Positions 36,529 through 45,378 of a DNA stretch of 64,000 bases are shown here, piece by piece (position 1 is the first letter of the stretch; each line of letters begins with the position of its first letter). The notes below the pieces were generated by a model, which made no database searches, was not told the origin of the DNA, and saw only the letters and a list, made by a program, of their open reading frames with translations. Both the position numbers and the translations under genes were made by a program. Origin of the DNA: Vreelandella andesensis (GTDB lineage: Bacteria > Pseudomonadota > Gammaproteobacteria > Pseudomonadales > Halomonadaceae); contig NZ_RZHG01000013.1 of the NCBI RefSeq assembly GCF_003989795.1, positions 49,579 through 113,578 on the forward strand. The letters run 5' to 3'.

Positions 36529-37884
36529 ATGCGCGAAGAGGAAAAATACACGAACCCTGAAGAACAGCTGCTTTATCTTCAGAAACGGTTAGATGAAGAA
36601 GATACTGTCGCACTGAGCGAGCTGTTTACTGAACTTGATATCTTGTCGATAGCACGCACGCTTGAATCTTTTCCAACCAAAACCCGCGACCGATTGTGGG
36701 AGTACATTCCTGAAGAACTGCTCGGTGAAGTGCTCGCTGAAGTCGATGAAGACATTCGTGCCGACTATATTGAAGGTCTTTCCGCCAGCGATCTAGAGCA
36801 AATCGTGAAAGGGCTGGATGCCCAGGAAGTGGCTGAAGTTCTCGACGTTGCCGACGAAGAGATAAAAACAAGCGTCTATGCCAGCCTGGATCAGGAGATC
36901 CGCGCCCAGGTTGAAAATCTTCATGCTTATGAAGACGATGTGGTCGGTCGCTACATGGACCCAGAAACAGTCAATGTAAAGCAGGGCGTATCGCTGGAGG
37001 CGGTACAGCGCTATATCCGCATTCATCACCTGCTAGATGATGAGTCTCAGCAGATTATGATTACCGACAAGGACAAGCGCCTGCTGGGCACTCTGACGCT
37101 CATTGATCTCATCAAACAACCGCAGGAAAGCATCGTTGATGAGCACATGGATCCCCCCTACACGCTCAATGACCAGATGAAGGTGAGCGAGGCCGCCGCA
37201 CTGCTTCGCTCTAAAGAGCTGCCCTTTGTCCCGGTATGCGATAGTGACGGACTGTTAGTGGGTCAGTTGAACGCCGCTGACGTATTAGAAATCACCCAAG
37301 ATGATGCCGACATGACGTTTAAGCACATGTCCGGCGTTAGCGATGAAGAAGAAGTCTTTACCCCTATTCTGCGCAGCGCAAAAAGCCGTGGCGTTTGGTT
37401 GGGCATTAACTTGCTCACCGCGTTTTTAGCCGCCTTCGTGATTGGACAATTTGAAGAAGTTCTGGATCAGATTGTCGCTCTAGCCATCCTGATGCCGGTA
37501 GTCGCCAGTATGGGCGGGATTGCTGGCAGCCAAACCCTGACCGTGGTGATACGCGGTTTAGCGCTCGGCCAGCTCGCCGGTAACAACAAGCAGTGGCTGT
37601 ATAATAAAGAGCTATGGGTAGGAATGAGTAACGGGTTGGTGTGGGCGCTGGTTGTCGGCTTCATTTCCTACCTGTGGTTTAGCGACCCGTTAATTACGCT
37701 AGTGATTACGTTGGCCATCTTCGTGAACATGAGCCTAGCTAATGTATCGGGCGTGCTAATCCCTTTAGTGTTGAAAAGGTTCCAAATAGATCCCGCATTA
37801 TCTGGCGCGGTGATTTTGACCACGGTGACTGACGTGGTTGGCTTTCTGTCGTTTCTGGGACTGGCGACGCTGATTATTTTGTGA
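36529..37884 (+). CDS. mgtE: Magnesium transporter MgtE
   Basis: 451 residues. The order is an acidic N-terminal helical domain (EEQLLYLQKRLDEEDTVALSEL..., LLGEVLAEVDEDIRADYIEGL), a CBS pair (YMDPETVNVKQGVSLEAVQRYI; LRSKELPFVPVCDSDGLLVGQL), a plug helix and five membrane helices containing PVVASMGGIAGSQTLTVVIRGLALGQL, the pore signature. It is a Mg2+-gated channel in the inner membrane. The start is the ATG eight bases after AAAGGA; earlier in-frame GTG and ATG codons are less well placed. No Mg riboswitch was recognised in the 155-bp leader. Confidence 0.95.
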   Translation: MREEEKYTNPEEQLLYLQKRLDEEDTVALSELFTELDILSIARTLESFPTKTRDRLWEYIPEELLGEVLAEVDEDIRADYIEGLSASDLEQIVKGLDAQEVAEVLDVADEEIKTSVYASLDQEIRAQVENLHAYEDDVVGRYMDPETVNVKQGVSLEAVQRYIRIHHLLDDESQQIMITDKDKRLLGTLTLIDLIKQPQESIVDEHMDPPYTLNDQMKVSEAAALLRSKELPFVPVCDSDGLLVGQLNAADVLEITQDDADMTFKHMSGVSDEEEVFTPILRSAKSRGVWLGINLLTAFLAAFVIGQFEEVLDQIVALAILMPVVASMGGIAGSQTLTVVIRGLALGQLAGNNKQWLYNKELWVGMSNGLVWALVVGFISYLWFSDPLITLVITLAIFVNMSLANVSGVLIPLVLKRFQIDPALSGAVILTTVTDVVGFLSFLGLATLIIL

Positions 37885-37959
37885 TCAACCTTCATCATCG
37901 AGGCAGATAGAGCACCATTCTATTCGCCCGCTAACATTTAACCGATGTTATTATATTGC

Positions 37960-37983
37960 GCCCCGCTTTTGCGGGGCTTTTTT
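37960..37983 (+). terminator. Rho-independent terminator after mgtE
   Basis: GCCCCGC-TTTT-GCGGGGC followed by TTTTTT, 75 bp past the mgtE stop. Confidence 0.95.
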
Positions 37984-38017
37984 ATGTCACCCGTTTCCCC
38001 TTTTAATAGAGGCTCGC

Positions 38018-38758
38018 ATGCTCCCCGATTACTCCCTTATCGCTTGGGCGTTGATTGTCTTTTCTGTTTACTTAACCGGCGTTTCAAAGGGTGGCTTCGC
38101 AGGCGGTTTTGGCACATTGTCGGTTCCCTTAATGGCGCTGGCAATTAGTCCTACCCAAGCAGCCGGCCTGCTACTGCCATTGTTGTTGGTTATGGATGTG
38201 TTTGCGTTGAGAGCATGGTGGGGGAAACAGGCAAACGCCGAAGTGTGGCGCTTCGTGCCGGGGTTAGTAATTGGCGTAACGGTTGGCACGCTGCTATTTG
38301 GTAGCCTAAGTGATGAAGGCGTGCGGTTAGTGCTAGGCGTGATCTCCGTGGTGTTTGCGGTGTATATGCTGCTGAAACCAGTCGCCAGCAAGCCGATATC
38401 TACCCGCTGGGCACTGCCTGCCGCCAGCGTTTGTGGGTTTACCAGCTTTATCGCCCATGCGGGCGCGCCGCCGCTCAACATATACTTAATGCCACGCAAG
38501 CTTACTAAAGAAACCTTCATTGCCACCTGCACGGTCATCTATGCGGTGGTGAATGTCATTAAGCTCGGCCCGTATATGTGGCTTGGCGAAGTCAACGTGA
38601 CCAGCGCCTGGGCGTCGCTGTTGTTGGTGCCGGTCGCCTGGATTGGCGTTCGTAACGGGCTGTGGCTGCAAAGCCGAGTCAACGAAGCGTTGTTTTACCG
38701 CCTTGTGATCCTGGCTATGTTCTTGGTGGGAATCAACTTGGTTTGGCAAGCAATTTAG
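38018..38758 (+). CDS. TauE/SafE-family membrane transporter
   Basis: 246 residues, eight predicted helices. The family pattern shows in SKGGFAGGFGTLSVPLMAL near the N-terminus (the G-rich TauE repeat), PTQAAGLLLPLLLVMDVFAL, and its second-half counterpart FTSFIAHAGAPPLNIYLMPRKLTKE. Members export sulfite, sulfoacetate or other organosulfur anions; the substrate is unknown here. It stands alone after the mgtE terminator. Confidence 0.9.
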   Translation: MLPDYSLIAWALIVFSVYLTGVSKGGFAGGFGTLSVPLMALAISPTQAAGLLLPLLLVMDVFALRAWWGKQANAEVWRFVPGLVIGVTVGTLLFGSLSDEGVRLVLGVISVVFAVYMLLKPVASKPISTRWALPAASVCGFTSFIAHAGAPPLNIYLMPRKLTKETFIATCTVIYAVVNVIKLGPYMWLGEVNVTSAWASLLLVPVAWIGVRNGLWLQSRVNEALFYRLVILAMFLVGINLVWQAI

Positions 38759-38820
38759 TTCTCACAGGCTATCGTCCCGGCTTCTATTTGCAAGCCTAAG
38801 CACCGCCACCTTGCTGAGAA

Positions 38821-38868
38821 TGGTTACTGATGATCATGATTACTGACGGTCATGGTTACTGATAAAGA
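38821..38868. repeat. 16-bp tandem repeat three bases from the GGDEF/EAL stop codon
   Basis: Three copies of TGGTTACTGATGATCA with substitutions (TGATTACTGACGGTCA, TGGTTACTGATAAAGA). It lies between the TauE and GGDEF/EAL genes, three bases past the latter's stop. Confidence 0.85.
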
Positions 38869-38871
38869 GGC

Positions 38872-41592
38872 TTAGGGCGTTAACCACATTGCCGCGAACT
38901 CATCGGCGGGTAGCGGGCGGCCAAACCAGTACCCCTGCGCTTCTCTGCAGCCCATTTTGGCTAGTAAATCGGCCTGGGCCGGATTTTCAACACCCTCTGC
39001 CAGGGTTTTCATCTCTAGCGTGTCGGCCATGGCGATAATGGTTTGCACAATCGCCCGATCATGGTGGTTATCAAGCATGTCGCGCACAAACGAAATGTCT
39101 ATCTTCAACGCATCCGCAGCGAAGCGCCGCAAATAAGAGAGCGATGAGTAGCCCGTACCGAAGTCATCAATAAACAACGCGTAACCAGCCTGGCGCATAG
39201 CCTGGGTAATCGTAACGGCTTGGTCAGGGTCACGCATAAAATCGCTTTCAGTGAGTTCTAGCGCAATGGCGCTTGAAGGTACGCAAGCAGTTAGTTTGGC
39301 CACATGTGTGGTTAGCTGAGGGTCGGCAAATTGCTGAGCCGAAATATTGATTGAGAGCCTTCCCGGCAACGGCATATTGCTGTCCTGCCAAACGTTGAGC
39401 TGGCTTGCCGCTTCTTCTAGCACCCAGTCTCCCAGCATGCGGATCAACCCGCGTTCCTCTGCCAGAGGAATAAACTCACCCGGACTTACCCAACCCCACT
39501 CAGGGTCATACCAACGGCAGAGCGCCTCAGCCCCCGTCAATGTTTTGCTAGTAAGGCTAAACTGGGGCTGATAGTAAAGCTGTAATCGCCGCTCGATAAT
39601 GGCTTGATGAAGGCGCTCGGTCATCCATTGCCTGCGCTCCAGTGTCTGACGCATCGCCTGCGTATAGGGACATACGCTATTATCGCGCCGTTTTGCGTGA
39701 TGGAGCGCTATGCTAGCCGCATTAAACAGTTCGCCGGCATCTAATACATCGCCTGGATAGCTGGCCACCCCGATACTGACATCAAGGTTAAAAACACGAT
39801 GTCCCAACTGAATGGGGCGCTTGATTATCTCGCATAGTTGAAACACCACTTCTTGTAGACGAACATCCTCTATGCTGGGCAGCAATATGGTAAATTCATC
39901 CCCAGAAAGTCGCGCGACAGCGCTTTTGGCTAAGCTGGCTTTTTGCAAGCGCTCTGCCACCGTCGCGAGCAACTGATCGCCCACTTGATGGCCATGCAGA
40001 TCGTTCACCTCTTTAAAGCGTCGAATATCCAACAGCAACAGTGAGAGCGAGTCCTTCTGACTAGCCGCCTCTTTTCCCATACTGGCCAATAGCTCAATAA
40101 AGCGCGCGCGATTAGGCAATCCTGTGGTGTTGTCTGTATAAGCGAGACGATGCATGTAACGATGGTCACGTCGACGTTCAAGCTCAGCGGCAGCCCCCGT
40201 AGAGAGAATTTTTAGCACGGAGGTCGCGAACGCATTCGTGGTCAACGGTGCTTGGTAAAATACCATCATCACACCAATAGCATCCCCCTTGGCATTATCC
40301 AGGCGGCGGCCGATCCATGCCTGGGTGCTAAGCGCGGTTCCCGGCAACGTAAACGCATGGCCATGTTTAGCGACGCTCTCACCCTCAAAGACCACTTGCT
40401 CAGCAGGCGTTCCCTGCAACATAAACGTTTGGTTATCTACTAACTGGCCATTAGCGACTAAACTAACGGTATAGGCTGAGTTGGCAGGCAGCACCGTGTT
40501 GTTATTGTCAGTTATTACCAAACGCTGTGGAACAGGCTGATCCAGCAACGCAATAAACCCGGCATCTGCTTCTAACAACGTGGCTAACGTGACGATCAGT
40601 TGGTGAAAGTAATCATCTCCTACGCGTGAGGTCACCGTCGAGGCTACTTGAACCACTGCTTCCTGCACGCGTTGCGACTCGTGCTGATCGGTCACATCCG
40701 AGATAAAGCCCTCGAGATACGTCACATGACCATCATCATCGATGACGGCCTGGCCTTGTTCCCACATCCAGCGGTAGCTGCCATCTCGATGGCGTAATCG
40801 GTACACCACGCTATATGGCTGACGCTCTTTGATTGCCCTTTGCACTACCATGAAGAATCGATCTTGATCAGCTTCATGTATGAGAGAGGCAAAACTGATA
40901 AGTCGATTATCTCGCAACTCGTCTTGATGATAACCCGTAAGTGCCTCGACACCTTCGCTAACCAGCTGCATTGTCCAGTGTTGGTCATTCAGGCAACGAT
41001 AGGCCATTCCAGGAAGGTGGTTAAGCAACGTGTTTAAACGCCGTTCACTCTCTCGAGCCACTTCTTCACTTTGACGAAGTGCTTGCTCGGCTTGGCAGCG
41101 GCCTAGCTCCGCGCCTGCTTGAGCGGCCACAATGCGCAAGGCTTCATTTTCAAGGCCATCAAACTGCATCGGTTCATTGCTTAACACCGCTAAAACGCCA
41201 ATGGCCGAGCCATCTGATGAAAACAGAGGGAGCCCCATGTAACTCTCTGCACCCAGCTGGCCGAGCAACTCGTCCTTAGGGAAGCGCGCCTGAACATCGC
41301 ATGCATATAGGCAGGGCTCCCGTCCTAAAACGGTTTCACAAGGCGTTCCGATGAGAGAATAAGCGATATTTTCCTGATGATCATTATTTGACCAGACAGC
41401 CAACGTTGTGGCCATATGAGGCTCGGAGACCACGGCGATCAACGCATGATCAATCTCAAGCATATGGGCAAGTTGCTCGACAAGTGTCGTATAAAAATCA
41501 GGTGTACCGCTGCTTTCTAAGCCTTCTGCCAACTGGCGAAAGATCTCCGACGCGTCTTTTCTGGTGTGCATTGGCGCACTCACTTTTGTCAT
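38872..41592 (-). CDS. GAF-PAS-GAF-GGDEF-EAL cyclic-di-GMP signalling protein
   Basis: About 906 residues from the chosen ATG. In order: a GAF domain (about 15-165), a PAS domain with PAC (about 190-315, RHRDGSYRWMWEQGQAVIDDDG...YLEGFISDVT), a second GAF-like domain, a GGDEF domain (YTDNTTGLPNRARF) whose active site reads SGDEF, and an EAL domain with TGAEALCRW, ELTESDFM, DDFGTGYSSLSYL and AEGVE. The EAL residues appear intact; the SGDEF variant may still be active. Start choice is uncertain: a second ATG seven codons on has a better ribosome site (AGTGAG). An upstream frame runs through the 13-bp array. The divergent neighbour is another GGDEF protein. Confidence 0.9.
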   Translation of the reverse strand: MTKVSAPMHTRKDASEIFRQLAEGLESSGTPDFYTTLVEQLAHMLEIDHALIAVVSEPHMATTLAVWSNNDHQENIAYSLIGTPCETVLGREPCLYACDVQARFPKDELLGQLGAESYMGLPLFSSDGSAIGVLAVLSNEPMQFDGLENEALRIVAAQAGAELGRCQAEQALRQSEEVARESERRLNTLLNHLPGMAYRCLNDQHWTMQLVSEGVEALTGYHQDELRDNRLISFASLIHEADQDRFFMVVQRAIKERQPYSVVYRLRHRDGSYRWMWEQGQAVIDDDGHVTYLEGFISDVTDQHESQRVQEAVVQVASTVTSRVGDDYFHQLIVTLATLLEADAGFIALLDQPVPQRLVITDNNNTVLPANSAYTVSLVANGQLVDNQTFMLQGTPAEQVVFEGESVAKHGHAFTLPGTALSTQAWIGRRLDNAKGDAIGVMMVFYQAPLTTNAFATSVLKILSTGAAAELERRRDHRYMHRLAYTDNTTGLPNRARFIELLASMGKEAASQKDSLSLLLLDIRRFKEVNDLHGHQVGDQLLATVAERLQKASLAKSAVARLSGDEFTILLPSIEDVRLQEVVFQLCEIIKRPIQLGHRVFNLDVSIGVASYPGDVLDAGELFNAASIALHHAKRRDNSVCPYTQAMRQTLERRQWMTERLHQAIIERRLQLYYQPQFSLTSKTLTGAEALCRWYDPEWGWVSPGEFIPLAEERGLIRMLGDWVLEEAASQLNVWQDSNMPLPGRLSINISAQQFADPQLTTHVAKLTACVPSSAIALELTESDFMRDPDQAVTITQAMRQAGYALFIDDFGTGYSSLSYLRRFAADALKIDISFVRDMLDNHHDRAIVQTIIAMADTLEMKTLAEGVENPAQADLLAKMGCREAQGYWFGRPLPADEFAAMWLTP

Positions 41593-41617
41593 TGTAGAGC
41601 AGCTGCCCACTGAGCGT

Positions 41618-41695
41618 TGTTGCGATAAACTGTTGCGATAAACTGTTGCGATAAACTGTTGCGATAAACTGTTGCGATAAACTGTTGCAATAAAT
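41618..41695. repeat. 13-bp tandem array in the GGDEF/EAL leader
   Basis: Six copies of TGTTGCGATAAAC, five exact and a last degenerate one (TGTTGCAATAAAT), 25 bp upstream of the proposed start. Because 13 is not a multiple of three, copy-number change would shift the frame of any translation begun upstream. An open frame does run through it to an ATG beyond the array. Confidence 0.95.
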
Positions 41696-41844
41696 TGCAT
41701 CGAACTACAGCATAAACAGCTATTTTGCTGATTTACAATGCCTAAATATGACACTGCTAACGCATTCAAATACTATGCTTGATCGCCTAGCACATAACTT
41801 AGTGGCTGCTCGCTTCGCTGGACAGCACGTTGGGAGATAATAGG

Positions 41845-43374
41845 ATGGGCCTCGCAGCCGTAGACGAAACGCTTTATGCCTCGCTCACTAATGAACTTCC
41901 CAGCTTTCTTGGTAGCGCGTTATTACGATCTACCAACCTGCCTTCGCTGCCTGCCGTTGCACTGCAAGTGCTTGAAGTAGCGCGCTCTCCCAAGGCTTCA
42001 CTGAGCGACTATGCTCGCGTTATCGAACGGGACCCCGGGTTAACGGCCCGCCTTATCGCGGCCGCTAATAGCGTGCACTACCTTCGCTCAGCTCAACCTA
42101 CACAAACCAGCTTGGAAGCAACTCAGCGACTGGGGTTAGACGCAACACTTGCCACCGTGTTGAGCTTCACCCTGTTTCCTTGGCCGACGGCAGAGGATGC
42201 TGCTCTGCAAACGTGGCGACGTGCCATTGTTGCAGCCGTGGTAGCAAGTAAATTGGCTCGTCAGCTTTGTCCCGCGAAGGTAGGCAGTGCGTTCACGCTT
42301 GCCCTGCTACAAGACATTGGCATTTTAGCGATTCTTACTACTTACCCAGATGAAGCCAAAACACTCTATGCTGAACGGCATATGCCTCACGCACGGTTGA
42401 CCACCGCCGAACGCCATCGCTTTGGCAGTGACCATACACGGGTTGGCGCGTGGTTAGCCGCTAAATGGGGGCTGCCGTCGCCCATCGTGCACGCTATTTA
42501 TCAAAGCCATGATGGCTTTTTAACCGATGACATGGCGACACTCTGCCTGCGTTTATCCGGCCCAATCGCCGATGCCTGGTTTAACCCTGAGCCAAGTAAT
42601 GCCTTAGCAATTCTGCTAAAACAGTTAGCAGCCACAGAAACGCTGCCCATGAATGCGGTTGAAGCGCTTTTCCATCGGCTGCCCGAACAAATTGATCTGT
42701 TAACAGATATTCTGGATCTCAAGGTGTCTGTGCCTATGGATAGCCAAACGTTGCTAGCAGATGCACAACAGCTCCTCTATCAACATTCATTAACACTCAC
42801 CGCACGTTTAGACGCTCAGCAGCAGCAGTTAAATACACTGCAACTACATAACACGGCATTAGAAGTACGCAGTCGCATTGACCCACTAACTCAGTTGGCT
42901 AACCGCGCCTGGTTAGAGCAGCAGCTCAAGGAACAGTTTTCGCTTTGCAATGAGCAAGGCCGCACGATGTCAGTCGTATTTATCGACTTAGATCACTTCA
43001 AAGCGCTCAACGACCAATATGGTCACCAGACAGGCGACTTGATTCTAAAACGCTTTGGTAAAACGCTAGCATCACTAACTCGCTCAGGCGACTTGGCTGG
43101 GCGCTATGGCGGTGAAGAGTTTTTAATTATCTTACCCGATGAGACGGCGCAAACCGCTAAACAATTAGCCGAACGAATTGCTCTGTATTTAAACGAGCAG
43201 CCTATGTTGAAAATTGATCAAAAGCCACTGTACGTAACCGCTTCCATGGGAATAGCGTGTTTAAACGATGGTAATTTCAGCAATGAACGTGAGCTGATAG
43301 ATGCCGCCGACCAAAGCATGTATTTCATCAAACGCTCTGGCCGCCGGGGCATCTCCGTACATGGTCAAGATTAA
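41845..43374 (+). CDS. HDOD-GGDEF diguanylate cyclase
   Basis: 509 residues. The N-terminal HDOD domain (about 20-220) contains LPSLPAVALQVLEVARSPKASLSDYARVIERDPGLTARLIAAANS and FTLALLQDIGILAI, where the HD pair of true phosphohydrolases is replaced, as is usual in HDOD. A coiled linker leads to a GGDEF domain (IDPLTQLANRAWLEQQL, VFIDLDHFKALNDQYGHQTGD) with an intact GGEEF catalytic motif and so probable diguanylate cyclase activity. The start was set after TTGGGAGAT; an upstream TTG is weaker. Divergent from the GGDEF/EAL gene. Confidence 0.93.
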   Translation: MGLAAVDETLYASLTNELPSFLGSALLRSTNLPSLPAVALQVLEVARSPKASLSDYARVIERDPGLTARLIAAANSVHYLRSAQPTQTSLEATQRLGLDATLATVLSFTLFPWPTAEDAALQTWRRAIVAAVVASKLARQLCPAKVGSAFTLALLQDIGILAILTTYPDEAKTLYAERHMPHARLTTAERHRFGSDHTRVGAWLAAKWGLPSPIVHAIYQSHDGFLTDDMATLCLRLSGPIADAWFNPEPSNALAILLKQLAATETLPMNAVEALFHRLPEQIDLLTDILDLKVSVPMDSQTLLADAQQLLYQHSLTLTARLDAQQQQLNTLQLHNTALEVRSRIDPLTQLANRAWLEQQLKEQFSLCNEQGRTMSVVFIDLDHFKALNDQYGHQTGDLILKRFGKTLASLTRSGDLAGRYGGEEFLIILPDETAQTAKQLAERIALYLNEQPMLKIDQKPLYVTASMGIACLNDGNFSNERELIDAADQSMYFIKRSGRRGISVHGQD

Positions 43375-43388
43375 CCGTTAGTTTTCGA

Positions 43389-44693
43389 TTATCGGTTCAT
43401 TGCCTCGGGCAGATACAAGGCGATCTCAGGGAAAAGATGCATGAAGGCAATTGCGAGTAACATCAGCAAAAAGAACGGCAGCGTAGCCTTCGTGATGGTT
43501 AGAATATCCTTACCAGTAAGCCCTTGAATCACGAACAAGTTAAACCCCACGGGCGGCGTAATCTGCGACATTTCAACCACAATCACCAGATAGATGCCGA
43601 ACCAGATCAGATCAAAACCAGCGGCAGTAACCACCGGCATAATAATGGCGGTTACCAGCAGAATCAGTGAAATACCGTCCAAAAAACAGCCCATGATCAG
43701 CAGTAGCAACGTTAGAGCGACCAACAGCATCGTGGGGGATAGGCCCATTTCACCGATCGCGCGAGCCAACGCCATAGGCACTTGAGTAAAGCCCATTGCT
43801 GAGGTCAGAAATGACGCACCCGCAATAATAAAGGCGATCATGCAAGCGGTACGCACGGCGGCAAATAGCGAGCTGGTGAAAATGTCTCGATTGAAATGAC
43901 CATTAAACTGCGCAATAACCATCGACAGTACAACGCCTACCGCAGCGGCTTCCGTCGGTGATGCTAGCCCCCCATAAATCGATACAATAATACCGCCAAT
44001 CAGTAGCAGAATTGGCACCAATGACCAGGTATTGCGCAGCTTTTCAACAAAGCTCATACCCGACTCATCAGCACCGGTTAATCCTTTTCGGTTACCTTTC
44101 AACAGCGCCCACAGCACCAGGTACGTCATAAACATGGCTAAGATCATTAGCCCTGGCCCAATCCCTGCCATAAATAGCCGGGTAATGGACTGCTCAGTCA
44201 CTACGCCATAAACAATCAGTACGATGGAAGGCGGAATCAGCAAGCCCAGCGTTGAGGCACTAGCCAACGTACCAATCGCCATGTTGCTGTCGTAGCCACG
44301 GCGTTCGAGTTCCGGCAAGGTCATTTTACCTACCGTTGCACAAGTCGCCGCGGAAGAGCCGCACACCGCTGCAAACATACCACTGCCAATGATATTGGTA
44401 TGGAGCAAACGTCCCGGCAGGCGATTTAACCAGGGCGACAAGCCACGAAACATATTGTCGGCAAGACCTGAACGAAACAGAATCTCACCCATCCAGATAA
44501 ACATCGGCAATGCCGTTAAATCCCAACCATAACTTGCTCCCCAAAAATCTGAGGCAAGAATAGGTCCGGGGTCGAAAGGACTAAAAAACTGAAGGGCAAC
44601 CCAGGCAGTTCCAATCAGAGCAAAAGCAATCCAGACGCCACTGCCTAACAGCACCACAAGGGTAAAAATGGTAACCAAACTGAGTAATAGCAC
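43389..44693 (-). CDS. dctM: TRAP transporter large permease (DctM type)
   Basis: 434 residues, about 12-13 membrane segments. TRAP-large-permease signatures include FAAVCGSSAATCATVGKMTLPELERRGYD (the GxSxADxA-like segment), ASASTLGLLIPPSIVLIVYG, and VVEMSQITPPVGFNLFVIQGL at the C-terminus. It carries the Na+-coupled solute path in the inner membrane. It is the last gene of dctP-dctQ-dctM, 23 bases after dctQ. Confidence 0.94.
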   Translation of the reverse strand: MLLLSLVTIFTLVVLLGSGVWIAFALIGTAWVALQFFSPFDPGPILASDFWGASYGWDLTALPMFIWMGEILFRSGLADNMFRGLSPWLNRLPGRLLHTNIIGSGMFAAVCGSSAATCATVGKMTLPELERRGYDSNMAIGTLASASTLGLLIPPSIVLIVYGVVTEQSITRLFMAGIGPGLMILAMFMTYLVLWALLKGNRKGLTGADESGMSFVEKLRNTWSLVPILLLIGGIIVSIYGGLASPTEAAAVGVVLSMVIAQFNGHFNRDIFTSSLFAAVRTACMIAFIIAGASFLTSAMGFTQVPMALARAIGEMGLSPTMLLVALTLLLLIMGCFLDGISLILLVTAIIMPVVTAAGFDLIWFGIYLVIVVEMSQITPPVGFNLFVIQGLTGKDILTITKATLPFFLLMLLAIAFMHLFPEIALYLPEAMNR

Positions 44694-44716
44694 GAGAGTG
44701 TCTCCCAGGTAGCGTC

Positions 44717-45280
44717 TTATTGCGCTTCGTTGTCGTCAGGGGCGGTCGATTCACGAAAGCTCGCAGGGTCGCTGATAGCAATACGCAGCGCTATCCACAA
44801 TGCTTCCATCAGTGCCAATGCCAACAGCCCTACCCCTACCACCAGTACCGATTGAGGTATCCACAGGGGAATGGATAAAAAGCCTGACGACACATCGTTA
44901 TATTGAAGACTTTCTCCTGCCAGCCCCACCAAGCCATAGGCCAGTAAAAAGCTGATCACTACGGCAATGAGTAACCCCAACACCTCAAACCAGACACGTA
45001 TTGCAGAGGGTAGACGCGAAATAAGTAGCGTCACTCGAATATGCGCATGGTGTACAAAGGTGTAGGCAAGCCCGAGAAACGTTGCGCCTACTAACAGGTA
45101 CGACGCCATTTCAGAAACACCGGTGATGCTCACGCCAAGTCGACTAAGGCCAACCATAACAAGCAGTGCATCTACTAACCGAAACGTGACCTGCAGTGCG
45201 ATGAGTGCACAAATAGCCACCATACACGCAGCTGCACCCCAGGCACCGAGGCGGTAGAGTTTGTCGAATTTGAACATCAT
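44717..45280 (-). CDS. dctQ: TRAP transporter small permease (DctQ type)
   Basis: 187 residues with four membrane helices. The family pattern is LGAWGAAACMVAICALIALQVTFR, then GVSEMASYLLVGATFLGLAYTFVHHAHIRVTLL, including the conserved W/F-H-IRV segment after helix two. It joins the large permease to form the membrane complex. It is preceded by a hairpin after dctP. Confidence 0.93.
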   Translation of the reverse strand: MMFKFDKLYRLGAWGAAACMVAICALIALQVTFRLVDALLVMVGLSRLGVSITGVSEMASYLLVGATFLGLAYTFVHHAHIRVTLLISRLPSAIRVWFEVLGLLIAVVISFLLAYGLVGLAGESLQYNDVSSGFLSIPLWIPQSVLVVGVGLLALALMEALWIALRIAISDPASFRESTAPDDNEAQ

Positions 45281-45311
45281 GTTCGCAGTCTCATTGAGCG
45301 CGTGGGTGGAT

Positions 45312-45334
45312 AGGGCGGCAAACGAAGCCGCCCT
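45312..45334. terminator. Intercistronic stem-loop between dctP and dctQ
   Basis: AGGGCGGC and GCCGCCCT form an eight-base GC-rich stem with a seven-base loop. There is no T-run on the operon strand, so it is more likely an mRNA-stabilising or partial-termination element that favours the binding protein over the permeases. Confidence 0.65.
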
Positions 45335-45346
45335 TTATTAAGCCTT

Positions 45347-45378
45347 AGCTAGCAAACACTAGTTAGCAAACATTAGTT
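45347..45378. repeat. 14-bp tandem repeat overlapping the dctP stop codon
   Basis: Two copies of AGCTAGCAAACACT (the second AGTTAGCAAACATT) and a short third start. The dctP TAA stop is within the repeat. Confidence 0.75.

Noticed and set aside
41593..41769. An N-terminal extension of the GGDEF/EAL protein with QQFIATVYRNSLS repeats
   Set aside because: The peptide repeat is the 13-bp DNA array read through; no ribosome site at the upstream ATG and no domain there. Kept only as a phase-variation hypothesis.
45312..45334. A full terminator ending the dctP transcript
   Set aside because: The hairpin lacks a T-run on the operon strand and dctQM follow closely, so it is better read as an intercistronic mRNA structure.
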